Notes: a model not told the origin generated them from the letters alone. Counted from the stretch's first letter, positions 9,850-20,721 are shown. The stretch is 64,000 bases of DNA from Porphyra umbilicalis (GCA_002049455.2 KV918772.1:1-64000), one strand, 5' to 3'. Translations and numbers: made by a program.

Positions 9850-10890
9850 GTTGAGCCCGCGGGGCCGTGGGACCGTTGGCGGGGCCCGCCGCGGCGCACC
9901 CGGCGCGAGTCGAACCGGGGGCGCCGCCCCACTGGCGACACGCCGTTAGCCTCGACGGGCGCCACGACGCCGTGGGGGCGCGGCCCCAATGGCGATACGC
10001 CCGCCGCTGCGTCCCCGTCGCGCGTCGACTCCGGGGCGTCGCCCCAGTGGCGCTACGCCCTTCGTCAAGACAGGCGTCACGCCGCCGTGGGGCGCCGCCC
10101 CAATGGCGATACGCCCTCCGTTGCGTCCCCGTCGCGCGGCGACTGCGGGGCGCCGCCCCAGAGGCGACACGCCCTGTGCCGCGACGGGCGCCACGACGCC
10201 GTGGGGGCGCCGCCCCAATGGCGGTCCGCCCTTCGTTACGACGGGCGCCACGACGCCGTGGGGGCGCCGCCCCAATGGCGATACGCCCGCCGCGGCGTCC
10301 CCGTCGCGCGTCGCCCTCGGGGCGTCGCCCCAGTGGCGACACGCCCTTCGTCACGAGAGGCGTCACGACGCCGTGGGGGCGCCGCCCCAATGGCGATACG
10401 CCCGCCGCGGCGTTCCCGTCGCGCGTCGCCTTCGGGGCGTCGCCCCAGTGGCGACACGCCCTTCGTCACGAGAGGCGCCATGACGTCGTGGGGGCGCCGC
10501 CCCAATGGCGATACGCCCTTCGCGGCGTCCCCGTCACGCGTCGCCTCCGGGACGTCGTTGCAGTGGTGGACGCCCTCCGTCACCACGGTGCCAGGACGCC
10601 GCGGGGCCGCCGCCCCAATGGCGATACGCCCGCAGCCGCGTCCCCGTCGCGCGCCGACCTCGGGGTGTCGCCCCACTGGCGCTACGCCCTCCGGCACTGC
10701 GGGCACCATGACGACGTGCGGGGCGTCGCCCCAGTGGCGCGACGCCCTCCGTCACGATAGGCGCCCCGACACCGTGGGGGCGCCGCCTCAATGGCGATAC
10801 CCCCTTTGTCACGACAGGCGCCACGACGCCGTGGGGGCGCCGCCGCAACGGCGCGACGCCCCCCCCCCGTACGCACCCGGCGTGAGTTGA
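9850..10890. repeat. GC-rich tandem array between gypsy-1 pol and its antisense ORF
   Basis: The motif CCCCAATGGCGATACGCCC recurs about eight times (near 9982, 10097, 10212, 10268, 10386, 10498, 10611 and, degenerate, 10784), mostly about 115 bp apart. Each unit is made of two related subunits of about 57 bp, one with CCCCAATGGCGATAC and the other with CCCCAGTGGCGACAC. The array is open in several frames on both strands, giving long Arg/Pro-rich shadows. None is called as a gene. Confidence 0.85.
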
Positions 10891-10994
10891 CCTCGGGGCA
10901 CCGCCGCACTGGCGGGACGTACGTTGTGCGTACCGTCCGTGTGCCGATGCTGGGGTGCGCATGCCCGGCGCGGGCCGACTCCGGGGCGCGTCCG

Positions 10995-13900
10995 CTAAGC
11001 AAGCGGTCCGACCGGCGACTCGGGGCCCGCCGGGGCCCCGGGCTCCGCCGCGGCCGAGGGTGCGGGCGCGGTCCCCGTCGCGGCGGCCGCGTCATTGTCC
11101 CCGGTCACGCCCGGGGGCCGGTCCGCCGCCGTGTGGAGGAGGCCCCGGCGGCTAGCGCGGCGCAGGTACAGCCGCAGGGTTTCGTGGGGTGCGACGGAGG
11201 CGTCCTCCCACGTGGCCTCTTCGTATCCGGTCCACGTCACCTTGACCAAGAGGCGGCCGTCCTCGCCGTCGGCATGGTCCAGGATCTGGTCGATGTGATA
11301 CGTGTGCCCATCGGGGCTAGGCCCGTGGGGCCGGACCGTGGCATCCAATGAGGGGTGTAGGGCCGGCTCGGCCGGGGGTCCGGACGGGGCGCGCACCAGG
11401 TGCACAATGTTTTCCCGCCGGTGCTCGCCTTTGATGTCGAGCACGGCGGTGGGCCCCTCGATGCGGACGACGCGAAAGGGGCCTTGGGCCCGGTGGCCAA
11501 GCTTACTCCCCTTGTAGTCATGATGCCGTTTGAAGGCGAACCCGCCGACTTCCAGCCCAGTCGGTTGGGGTCGGATGCGTGCATCGTGGTTGCGCTTGTA
11601 CCGCTGCTGCGCTGCCGCTAGGGCCTCCCGGATCCGCGGGATCAGGCGCACCAAGCGCGTCAGGAAGGCAGCCTGCTCCTTCTTCTCGGCGTGGGTGCCC
11701 CGTTGCGCCGTCGCCGGGTACCGGCTCCTCCGCGTCAGGTCCTTGATGGACCAGCTGGCCACGCCCAGTGGGTTGACGAGCTCGAACGGAGCGACCTTGG
11801 TCGCCGCATGCGGCTGCGTGTTGTACGCCAATGTGAGCGCCGGGAGGAGTTGATCTCACGTAGTGGGGTGCTCGGCGACGTAGTGGTCGAGGATGCGGCC
11901 CATCGTGCGGTTGAACCGCTCGGCTTGCCCGTTCGTCTGCGGTCGCGACGGTGTGGTCACCTTGGCCTCGACGGACAATAGGTTGCACACCTGGTGCCAA
12001 AACTGCGGGTGAACTGGGGGCCGCCGCCCGACAGGACCCGGTCCGGGGGCCCGTAGGCCCCGATCCAGTAGTCCAGGAGGACGGAGGCGCAGTCCACCGC
12101 GCGTATCTGACCCATCGGGATGGCGCGTACCAGCTTGGAGAACCGGTCAGTGATGACCATGATGTACTCGTTGCCGGCGGCCGTTTTGGCCAGCGGCCCG
12201 AACAGGTCCGTGGCGATGTCCTGGAAGGGCAGCGTGGCTGGGAAGAGCTGCAAGGCGGCTGCCGCCCGAAGCGGCCGGACGCGACCGCGGGCACAGCTTG
12301 CGCAGTTGCGGACGTGGAGGACGACGTCCGCCGCCATCCCGGGCCAGTAGTAATACCGCCGCATGGCCGCATACATTCGGGACTCCCCCGGGTGTCCCGC
12401 CAACGTGGTCTCGTGTTCCAACAGCAGAACACGCTCCCGCAGGGGCACCGGTACGACAATCTGGGCCACCCCGTTGTGGGTGGCGCGCCGGCACACGAGG
12501 CCATCACTGTCCTCGAAGAACGGCACGGCCCGACCAGCGTTAAGCGCCTCCACGACCTTGCGACACAGGGGATCTTCCCCTTGTGCCGTGGCCACCTCGC
12601 CCTTATCAATGGCGCGCGTGGTCGGCCCGGATACGTAGTTGGCGGTCTCCAGGCCCCGGGCTGTCTCTGCCCGGGTCACGGCGAAGACGGGGAGGTCCGT
12701 GTCGTCCGCCGAGCGGTCGGTGCCCGACGTGACCAGCCGGGACATCCCGTCGGCGAGCCAATGGGTTTGGCCGGGCTTGTACGCGATGTCGAAGGCGAGC
12801 TCATTAAGGCGCATGCGCCAGCGAGCGAGGCGCCCGTGTGCCGTCCCGTCGATGTTGAGGAGCCACCTGAGGCAGTCGTGGTCCGTCCGGAACAAGAACC
12901 GGTCGCCCTCCAGGTAGGCTCTCAACTTGAGGGAGGCCCACACGACGGCGAGGCACTCCTTCTCGGTTACACCGAAGTGGCGTTCTGCGCCTTCGAGGAC
13001 GCGGCTGATGTAGGCGACGGGGCGGAGCTCGCCTTCCTGCTGCTCCTGTAGCAGGGCTGCGCCCACTTGCGTCCCGCACGCGTCTACGTCCAACACATAC
13101 TTGTGACCGGTGCGTGGGAGGGCGAGAACAGGAGGCTGCGTCAGCCGGCGCTTCAGCTCCTCGAAGGCGACCAGCTGCTCCGGCGTCGGTGGCGGCACCG
13201 TGACCGGGGCGGTCGAGCCCATGAGGTCCGTCAGGGGGGTGGCGATCCGCGCGAAGTTCGGGACGAACCGTCGGAAGACATTGCACATGCCAATGAAGCT
13301 CCGCACCTGAGTGCGCGTCGTTGGGAACGCCGCCTCCCGAAGGGCCTTGGTGTGGGCCTGCAACACGCCGAGGCGGCCGGGAGTGATCTCGTGGCCGAGG
13401 TACTCCACCGTCGTCCGGAAGAAGCGGCACTTGGGCAGCTTGAGGGTGACCCCCGCGGCCCGTAGGAGCCCCAGGACCTCGTCCAAGTGCTGGAGATGCG
13501 CCTCCTGAGTTTTGGAGTAGATGATGACGTCGTCGAGGTATACCAGGCAGCTTTGCCACTTGACGCCGGACAGGATGATGTCTAACGCCCGCTGGAATGT
13601 CGCGGGCGCGTTCGTCAGCCCGAAAGGCATCCGCTTGTAGTGGTAGGCCCCCTTGTGGCAGACGAAGGCCGTCTTCTCCCGGTCGCCATCGGCGATCAGA
13701 ACTTGCCAGTACCCGGCGTTGCAGTCCAGGGTGGAGAAGACCTTGGCCTCCCCGAGGCTGTCGATGCACTCATCCATGCGCGGCAGCGGGTAGGAGTCGC
13801 GCTTGGATACCGCATTCAGCAAGCGGTAGTCCACGCAGAACCGGAGTGTCCCATCCTTCTTGGGGACCAGGACCACGGGGAAGCCCCACTCGGAGGACGT

Positions 13901-14897
13901 CGGCTCGATCACGTCGGCCGCCAGTTGGCGTTCAACTTCCGCCGCCTCCGCCTCTCGCGCCTTGGGCCCGGCCCGCCGGGGCGGGACGCGCACGGGCTTG
14001 GCCCCCGGGGTGAGCTCGATATGATGCCTCGTGGCCTTGATCGCGCCCAGGGCTTGGCCTGACCACATCGCCTCGTGCCGGCGGAGCACCGCCCGGATCC
14101 GCTCGTGGAGGTGCGGCGGGGCCTCGGGCAGCGGGACATCCGCCACGCGCGGCGGGTTCGGTGCCGGCGGCTCGGGCGCCTCCTCGGGGGAGTCCCCCTC
14201 AAGGCGGCCCCGTCCTGTGGTGGGTTCCGCCCCCAGCAGGGCCCCGTCCACGGCTGCCGTCGGGGCAAGCTCTGCCGCGGGCCCCGCGTCGGCCGGGCGA
14301 AGGGCACAGAAGGATGGGTCGCGCGCCGGCACGTCGACCCGCACCGAACCTCCCCCGTCGGCCGACGGGCGCGCGGGCAAGGCGATGACGCCGGTCGTGA
14401 GCACCTCGACTCGGCCAATGGCCGTCTTTGGGCGGAGGGTTACCTCGCAGTCCCCGAAGTTCGAGATCACGACCGGGAAGGCGATGTCGGGCAGAATCTC
14501 GTGGACCCCGTTGGCGACCGTCGCCCGGTACATGGTCATCAACCGGGATGCCCCGAAGACCTGCCCTAGGCCACCCCACGGGGTGCGCACCCAAGCGATC
14601 GTCGCCGACCGTGGCGCCAACTGCGTCTTGTATGCGAGCCGCAGGACGCGGGACGCCGTGGCACGGCGGTCAATCTTGTCATTGGGACCCCGAACGATCG
14701 CGGACGCCGTCCCATCCCGCCACCGCACCGCTTGGTCCGACGGCAGGATGGCATGGTTCTGGGCGTCCAGGAAGTCGCATCCCAGCAGGACGGGGACGGA
14801 GAGGCTGGCGACCACATGGAAGGTGCAGGGCACGCACAGACCTCCCGCCCGGAAAAGCAGGGAAATCGTTCCCGAGGTCACTAGCAGATTGGGGGAG
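10995..14897 (-). pseudogene. pol: gypsy-1 pol, main part: protease end, RT, RNase H, integrase, chromodomain
   Basis: This is the larger part of pol, downstream of the copia insertion. It starts with the end of the protease (PVLLGCDFLDAQ). The RT has FCVDYRLLNAV, DCNAGYWQV and the catalytic YLDD near 13545-13530. RNase H follows (VLDVDACGTQVGAALLQ, TEKECLAVVWA, TDHDCLRW). The integrase has its zinc-binding H..H..CxxC region and catalytic region. A chromodomain lies near 11310-11150 (YHIDQILDH...VKVTWTGYEEATWED). Three defects are visible. The second integrase catalytic Asp is replaced by Gly (codon at 12028-12026, in VLSGGGPQF). A one-base loss falls in the A4 run at 11999-12002. A TGA stands at 11858-11856 where relatives have Trp. 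The tail after the chromodomain is Ala/Pro-rich. Confidence 0.9.
14888..14897 (+). other. copy of the copia-1 polypurine tract outside its 5' LTR
   Basis: ATTGGGGGAG directly precedes the left copia-1 LTR. It is identical to the polypurine tract before the right LTR at 20291-20300. Its last seven bases (GGGGGAG) are not expected in the gypsy-1 pol sequence at this point; the first three (ATT) may belong to either. Confidence 0.75.
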
Positions 14898-15317
14898 TGT
14901 TGAGCTCTGCTCGGGAATTCCATTGGAGCTATACTTACACGGGGGCTCTTGGTGACTCAAGCTCGTGTACTTGTTGGCATTCCATTGTGTATGACTTGTA
15001 CTTGTTTGTACTTGATTTGTGTATCTCTTGATGAGCTCCCCCCTTCTCGTGGTGAGCTCGGGGGGGGTTGTGCGTGGCGTGGTGACTGGATTGTGCGGCG
15101 GTGGGCGGCTTCCCCCGGGGAGGCGCATGCTCCGCTTTGGGAGGTGCGCCGCAGGCCCTGCACACGCGGAGAGTGGAAGTGCCTGGGGGAGCACTGAGAG
15201 AGGGTCGTCTCTGGGACTGGCAGAGGGGTCGCCTGGGGTATATCAGGCGGTCCTAGTGGGCCCAAAGCCGCCATCCAAGTAAACCAACGCATCCACCTAT
15301 CTACCTCCCGCTTCACA
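14898..15317 (+). repeat. copia-1 5' LTR
   Basis: 420 bp, starting TGTTGAGCTC and ending CCGCTTCACA, matching the right LTR almost perfectly. The differences seen are one base near 15031 (cttgatga versus cttggtga) and one C in a C run near 15115. Confidence 0.95.
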
Positions 15318-15333
15318 GGTTATGGGCCCAGCT
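15318..15333 (+). other. copia-1 primer binding site, initiator tRNA-Met anticodon arm
   Basis: GGTTATGGGCCCAGCT abuts the LTR and is complementary to the anticodon stem-loop of eukaryotic initiator tRNA-Met (CTGGGCCCATAACC). Drosophila copia is known to prime from a cut half of this tRNA rather than from its 3' end. The ATG at 15322 falls inside this site and is not the gag start. Confidence 0.85.
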
Positions 15334-15474
15334 GTCGCTGGTGGTCATCGTCGTCTTCCCTGCGGTCGCTGGTCGGACGACGTTGCTCGGGTTGCGGTGT
15401 GTTCCGGCGTCGCGCGGGCCGATACCGCCGTCGACGTCGTCAGTGCGGTGCTTGATTGCGCCGCTGTCGTCAAC

Positions 15475-18400
15475 ATGTCGGACTACGGCCGCCTTAGCGG
15501 CCCACGGTTCGCGCAGCTGGACGACGATTACAAGGTGTGGGCGGCGTACCAGCGTGCGCAGCTCAAGAAAGAGAAGCTGTGGACGGCCGTCGTGACGGAC
15601 CGCCCTGCTTCTGGTTCGGACGACAAGAAGTCCGACCCGGTGGTCGAAGCGTGGGACGCCATGAACGAGGCGGCGCTGGCGACCATCCAGATGTCGGTCA
15701 AGCCCGTGCATCTCAACACGGTCACGTCGGTTGACACGGCCAAGGAGGCGTGGGACGCGCTCAAGGTCATGTTCGAGGCACGTGACAATGCGCAGCTGCT
15801 GCGGCTCATGGACGAGCTGAGCAGCCTGAAGAAGGGCGACGACGAAAACATCATCAAGTTTGCGTCGCGCGCCAAGATGATCCGGGACGAGCTTGCCATG
15901 CTCGGAAACCCGGTGGACGACAACACGCTCGCACTGCGTGTCTTGTCGGGGCTTCCGTCAGAGTACGGGATGCTCAGGACGGTCTTGGAGAACAAGGACA
16001 CCAAGCTCGTCATGTCGGACGTGACGGCTAAGCTGCTGCAAGTGGAGCAGCGGAGCATTACCGTCGCCGCGTCGAAGCCCTCTGGCAGTGTCAAGTCACA
16101 AGCCTTTGCGGCAGCGGCGCACAAGAAGTCGTTTGACAAGAAGTCGATCGTGTGCTTCTACTGCAACAAGAAAGGGCACATGCAGCGCGACTGCTACAAG
16201 AAGAAGGCGGACGAGGCCAAGGGCAAGGGCAAGCCCGGCGGTGGTGGTCGTGAAGGCGGCCACGGCGGCGGGCCCCACGCGGGTGCCGCTCTGGCCTACA
16301 CTGCTTCCACCGGCAATGCCGGGAGCAGCAAGGCGCACGGGAGCACACGCGGGTTATCAACCTGGGTGCTCGACTCTGGCGCAACCAACCACATGGCCGC
16401 CGGGGATAAAGGCTTCACCGTCCGGACGGCGGGAAGCGGGGCCGAGGTCACCTTGGCCAACGGCGAAAAGGTGCCCATCAAGGGGCACGGCCACGTCTCA
16501 ATGGACGTTGGCAAAGAAAACACCAAGACGCGCATGGTTCTTGGGGATGCTATGCTCGTTCCGGACCTGACTAGCAACCTGCTGTCGGTTCGAGCAGTCG
16601 ACCGCAATCGAGGTGCGGTGGTGTTTGTGGACAACGCCTGCTACATTCTTAGCGACGGGGATGCTGTACGCTTGAGCGGGGTGCTCGACAAGGCGTCGGT
16701 GGTCGGCAAGGTGAACGACCTGGAGCAGTATGTGCTCAAGGTGACGCCGGTCCAGGCGTCGGCTAACGCGGCATCCACGCGCATAGCCGGGGAGGCGGAG
16801 CTGTGGCACCGTCGGTTCAACCACTTGGGGTTAGAGAACCTCAAGCGGGCGGCCACAATGGTCGACGGCATGCCGTCGTCACTGGCAGACGCCAAGCGCG
16901 TCATTGGCACTGTGTGTGTGCCGTGTGTGGACGGCAAGATGGTTCAGGCGCCGAGCCCCCGCTCATCTACAGCGAAGACCAAGTGCGAGCTGGTGCACAC
17001 CGACATTGGTGGCCCACTCACGGAGTCGCTGGGTGGTTCCATCTACTTTATGACGGCGCTGGAGGACTCCACGGGGTTCATCACGGCAACGCCTATCAAG
17101 ACGAAAGGGATGGCACCGCAGGTTCTCAAGACGCGTATCAAGCAGCTTGAGACGCTGACGGGAGTCAAGGTCAAGCGCGTCCGTCATGACGGTGCCAAGG
17201 AGTACGTCACCAACGACCTCAAGGCGTGGTACGAGGACAAGGGCATCACGTCGGAGATGACGGCGCCGTACAAGTCACAGCAGAACGGCAAAGCGGAGCG
17301 GGTGAACCGCACGCTGATGGAGCGCGTGCGTGCTGCCCTGCTCGATGCCGGAGCGGAGGAAGAGCTGTGGGCTGAGGCGTTGGCCTCCATCGTCCATGTG
17401 CTCAACCGGTCCCCCAAAGCGGGGCTGGACGTGACACCGCTGGAGGCTCTAACGGGTCGACGCCCCAACGTCGCGGGATTCCGCGTTTGGGGGAGTCGGG
17501 CGTGGGCGCTCAAGCCCAAGAAGCAGCAACGCAAGCTGGAGCCAAGGACCGACGTCGGCCGCTTTGTCGGCTACACGGTCGGTGGCAAGGCCTACCGCAT
17601 CCTCGAGGACGAGACGAACCAAGTCTTCGAGCGTCGAGACGTGCTGATGGAGGAGAACCCGGCTAAGGTCAAGGCGTCGGCAGTCGGGTCAAGCGCTGGT
17701 CCCCGACTGACGGCGGGAAATGACAGCGGCAAGGATGAAGCCACGGAAGGGGCAATGGACATGCTCGACGCTGAACGCGGGCGAGAGGACGAGTACGCCC
17801 CCGACGACACCTCTGACAGCGACGAAGAAGTCGGTCCTCCCTCCCTTGCTGAAGATAGCGAGGAGGACGTCGAGGATTGCTCCGATGGCTCGACACCGGC
17901 GGGCGGTCAAGGACCTGCTACCTGTGACAGCGCAGCACCTGGGCCTCGTCGCTCACAGCGAAAGCCAGCTCCCAAGGTAACATGGTGGGAGAAGGAGCCC
18001 AAGGCGTACTTGGCAAGCGGTACAAAGAAAGCGGCTGAACCGGGCTGCGACCTACACAAGCCCCCGGCAAACGAGAAAGAGGCACGTGCTCGTTCTGATT
18101 GGCCGCGTTGGAAGCAGGCCATCAAGGAGGAGGTGGCAGCGCACAAGAAGCTTGGCACCTGGTCCAAGATTAAGGTGAACAACAAGAAGCACAAGGCCAT
18201 CAAGACGCGTTTTGTGTTCGACATCAAACACGACGCGGAGGGCAAGATGACGCGCTACAAGGCTCGCCTCGTGGCCCAAGGTTTCAACCAAGTGCCGGGG
18301 CGGGACTTTGACGAGACGTGGGCGCCGGTGCCCAGCGCGGCTACCACACGGGCCCTCTTTGCTGTGGCTGCAGCCTCGGGCTGGGAGGTTCACCATGTCG

Positions 18401-19653
18401 ACGTCAAGACAGCCTTCCTCAACGCCAGGATGGACAAGGAGATGTACATCAAACTCCCCGACGGTATCGAGCCGGAGGGCGTGGAGGAGATGTGTCGGCT
18501 TAACCTGGCGCTCTACGGGACGAAGCAGGCTGGGCGGCTGTGGGGCATCAAGCTCGACAAGGAGCTCAAGGAGATCGGTGCACTGCGATCCAAGGTAGAC
18601 CCGTGCCTCTACGAGTGGTGCCACCCTGTGCACGGGCGCGTCTTCATCCTCGTGTACGTCGACGACCTTATCGTGGCGGGCGAGAAGCTGTCTGGAGTTG
18701 CTGCCGTCAAGCGCTCTGTGTCGGCAAAGTTCGAAGTACGTGACATGGGGGAGGTTAACGACTTCATTGGCATGAAGGTCATGCGTGACCGTGAGTCAAA
18801 GACGCTCACTCTGAGCAACCCGGGGCACACGGTGACGCTGCTGGAGGCGTTTGGAATGGAGACCTCCACCCCGAACAAGGCGCCAATGGCGTCAGGGGTC
18901 AAGCTGACTAAGACGGGCGAGGACCTGCTGCCGGAGGGTAACCGGTACGCCGAGTTGGTCGGCTCCCTCCTCTACCTGTCCACCACGACAAGGCCGGACA
19001 TCGCCTTTGCCGTGGGGGTGCTGTCGCGCTTCATGCCGTGCCCTGAGCAGGACCACATGCGCGCAGCAAAGGCGGTATTGCGCTACCTGCGCGGGACAAC
19101 CCGCCTTGGAGTGGTCTACGGCGGCAGCGAGCCGCTGCAGGGGTTTGTCGACGCCGACTGGGCGGGCGACGTTGACGGCCGTCGGTCGACGACAGGCTTC
19201 GTCTTCACCCTCAATGGCGGGCCCATCTCGTGGGCAAGCAAGCGCCAGTCGACGGTGGCAACCTCGACGGCCGAAGCGGAGTATGTGGCCGCCGCGATGG
19301 CCACCAAGGAGGCGCTGTGGCTACGCAAGCTGCTGTCGGCTCTGGGCGTCGATGGCGGGGCCGTGCCGATGGGGGAAGACAACCAGGCTTGCCTCGCCTT
19401 GGTCAACAACCCCGAAGCCACCGGGCGTACCAAGCACGTGGATGTCGCGTACCACATGGTCCGTGACTACGTGGCGCGCGGGGAGGTGACGTTCTACTCC
19501 CTCCCTAGCGTGGACATGCCGGCAGACGGGCTGACAAAGCCGCTGCCGGCCCCGGCGTTCGTCTTGATTCGGCGCGTCATTGGCGTTGGCGCCGATCTGG
19601 GCAACGCGGGGCTTGGCGCTACGCCAGCCCCACGTCCTGCTTCCACATGCTGA
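15475..19653 (+). CDS. gag-pol: copia-1 gag-pol polyprotein
   Basis: 1392 residues from the ATG at 15475 (MSDYGRLSGP); the frame is open back to 15322, but that ATG is in the primer site. Gag has the copia-type capsid region and a zinc knuckle CFYCNKKGHMQRDC at about 227-240. The protease has its catalytic Asp in LDSGATNHM (D300). A pre-integrase zinc region (WHRRFNHLGL) follows. The integrase has its catalytic triad D510, D572 and E608 (HTDIGG, RHDGAKEY, NGKAERVNR). The RT has VKTAFLNA and YVDD at 1061-1064, and RNase H starts near DADWAGD (D1226) with TSTAEAEYVA. All catalytic residues are present with no stop or frameshift, so the element should be able to move on its own. It makes virus-like particles in the cytoplasm and integrates cDNA in the nucleus. 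Confidence 0.95.
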   Translation: MSDYGRLSGPRFAQLDDDYKVWAAYQRAQLKKEKLWTAVVTDRPASGSDDKKSDPVVEAWDAMNEAALATIQMSVKPVHLNTVTSVDTAKEAWDALKVMFEARDNAQLLRLMDELSSLKKGDDENIIKFASRAKMIRDELAMLGNPVDDNTLALRVLSGLPSEYGMLRTVLENKDTKLVMSDVTAKLLQVEQRSITVAASKPSGSVKSQAFAAAAHKKSFDKKSIVCFYCNKKGHMQRDCYKKKADEAKGKGKPGGGGREGGHGGGPHAGAALAYTASTGNAGSSKAHGSTRGLSTWVLDSGATNHMAAGDKGFTVRTAGSGAEVTLANGEKVPIKGHGHVSMDVGKENTKTRMVLGDAMLVPDLTSNLLSVRAVDRNRGAVVFVDNACYILSDGDAVRLSGVLDKASVVGKVNDLEQYVLKVTPVQASANAASTRIAGEAELWHRRFNHLGLENLKRAATMVDGMPSSLADAKRVIGTVCVPCVDGKMVQAPSPRSSTAKTKCELVHTDIGGPLTESLGGSIYFMTALEDSTGFITATPIKTKGMAPQVLKTRIKQLETLTGVKVKRVRHDGAKEYVTNDLKAWYEDKGITSEMTAPYKSQQNGKAERVNRTLMERVRAALLDAGAEEELWAEALASIVHVLNRSPKAGLDVTPLEALTGRRPNVAGFRVWGSRAWALKPKKQQRKLEPRTDVGRFVGYTVGGKAYRILEDETNQVFERRDVLMEENPAKVKASAVGSSAGPRLTAGNDSGKDEATEGAMDMLDAERGREDEYAPDDTSDSDEEVGPPSLAEDSEEDVEDCSDGSTPAGGQGPATCDSAAPGPRRSQRKPAPKVTWWEKEPKAYLASGTKKAAEPGCDLHKPPANEKEARARSDWPRWKQAIKEEVAAHKKLGTWSKIKVNNKKHKAIKTRFVFDIKHDAEGKMTRYKARLVAQGFNQVPGRDFDETWAPVPSAATTRALFAVAAASGWEVHHVDVKTAFLNARMDKEMYIKLPDGIEPEGVEEMCRLNLALYGTKQAGRLWGIKLDKELKEIGALRSKVDPCLYEWCHPVHGRVFILVYVDDLIVAGEKLSGVAAVKRSVSAKFEVRDMGEVNDFIGMKVMRDRESKTLTLSNPGHTVTLLEAFGMETSTPNKAPMASGVKLTKTGEDLLPEGNRYAELVGSLLYLSTTTRPDIAFAVGVLSRFMPCPEQDHMRAAKAVLRYLRGTTRLGVVYGGSEPLQGFVDADWAGDVDGRRSTTGFVFTLNGGPISWASKRQSTVATSTAEAEYVAAAMATKEALWLRKLLSALGVDGGAVPMGEDNQACLALVNNPEATGRTKHVDVAYHMVRDYVARGEVTFYSLPSVDMPADGLTKPLPAPAFVLIRRVIGVGADLGNAGLGATPAPRPASTC

Positions 19654-19750
19654 GCCCCTCCATGGTCGGCGGAGGTCTGTGGCGGAGCTACACAGGCGAC
19701 AGGCCGCGTGCCCTTTGCGTTTGGCATCGGCTTAGCGGCGCTTTGGGCCG

Positions 19751-20254
19751 GTTGTGGTGGCCGGACGGTCGGCTGGGGTATGTCATGTTGCTGTGCGAGT
19801 CGGCGGTGGTCGACTGAGCCCCTTTTGTGTTTTGCACTAACGGCGATTTTTTCTAGTGGACGGTATCGTTACCGTCCCGAAAAAAAATCGCGCGGATTGC
19901 TTGGGGCGGTTTGGGTCGGTTGTGGTGGCCGGACGGTCGGCTGGGGTATGTCATGTTGCTGTGCGAGTCGGCGGTGGTCGACTGAGCCCCTTTTGTGTTT
20001 TGCACTAACGGCGATTTTTTCTAGTGGACGGTATCGTTACCGTCCCGAAGAAAAATCGCGCGGATTGCTTGAGGCTGTTTGGGTCGGTTGTGGTGGCCGG
20101 ACGGTCGGCTGGGGTATGTCATGTTGCTGTGCGAATCAGCGGTGGTCGACTGAGCCCCTTTTGTGTTTTGCACTAACGGCGATTTTTTCTTGTGGACGGT
20201 AACGATACCGTCCCGAAGAAAAATCGCGCAGAGTGCTTGGGACGGTATCGATAC
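19751..20254 (+). repeat. three 168-bp tandem repeats with a long hairpin, copia-1 3' untranslated region
   Basis: Copies start at 19751, 19919 and 20087 with an exact period of 168 bp. Each holds a potential stem-loop: an outer stem GCGATTTTTT/AAAAAATCGC around an inner stem GGACGGTA/TACCGTCC with a 4-base loop. The loop is TCGT in copies one and two but ACGA, its reverse complement, in copy three. A further perfect palindrome, GGACGGTATCGATACCGTCC, follows near 20241-20260. The repeats lie between the pol stop and the polypurine tract. Confidence 0.9.
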
Positions 20255-20290
20255 CGTCCGATCCGGTAGACTTACATTAACTCCAATGTA

Positions 20291-20300
20291 ATTGGGGGAG
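20291..20300 (+). other. copia-1 polypurine tract
   Basis: ATTGGGGGAG lies directly before the 3' LTR, the standard position of the plus-strand primer. The related copia-2 has GCTGGGGGAG at the same place. Confidence 0.85.
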
Positions 20301-20721
20301 TGTTGAGCTCTGCTCGGGAATTCCATTGGAGCTATACTTACACGGGGGCTCTTGGTGACTCAAGCTCGTGTACTTGTTGGCATTCCATTGTGTATGACTT
20401 GTACTTGTTTGTACTTGATTTGTGTATCTCTTGGTGAGCTCCCCCCTTCTCGTGGTGAGCTCGGGGGGGGTTGTGCGTGGCGTGGTGACTGGATTGTGCG
20501 GCGGTGGGCGGCTTCCCCCCGGGGAGGCGCATGCTCCGCTTTGGGAGGTGCGCCGCAGGCCCTGCACACGCGGAGAGTGGAAGTGCCTGGGGGAGCACTG
20601 AGAGAGGGTCGTCTCTGGGACTGGCAGAGGGGTCGCCTGGGGTATATCAGGCGGTCCTAGTGGGCCCAAAGCCGCCATCCAAGTAAACCAACGCATCCAC
20701 CTATCTACCTCCCGCTTCACA
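20301..20721 (+). repeat. copia-1 3' LTR
   Basis: 421 bp, nearly identical to 14898-15317. It ends CTTCACA directly against gypsy-1 protease sequence (CCCGCTTGCG on the plus strand). Confidence 0.95.

Larger units (their letters stand above)
14898..20721 (+). mobile_element. Ty1/copia element (copia-1), intact, nested in gypsy-1 pol
   Basis: 5824 bp with LTRs at 14898-15317 and 20301-20721 (TGTTGAGC...CTTCACA). The LTRs differ by one substitution and one inserted base in what I compared. Inside are a primer site matching the initiator tRNA-Met anticodon arm, a single unbroken gag-pol frame, a tandem repeat with hairpins, and a polypurine tract. The order integrase before RT marks it as Ty1/copia. 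It lies opposite to the host gypsy element and splits its protease between DASG and NLLVTSG. No target duplication is visible. It appears complete and recently inserted. Confidence 0.95.

Noticed and set aside
9835..10890. Arg/Pro-rich plus-strand ORFs in the 115-bp tandem array
   Set aside because: Several frames on both strands are open only because the units lack stops; no frame stands out.
11951..13051. 366-residue plus-strand ORF inside gypsy-1 pol
   Set aside because: It is exactly antisense to integrase and RNase H motifs that are clearly real on the minus strand.
15322..15474. Extra 51 codons at the start of copia-1 gag-pol
   Set aside because: The ATG at 15322 lies inside the primer binding site; the ATG at 15475 begins the conserved gag sequence shared with copia-2.
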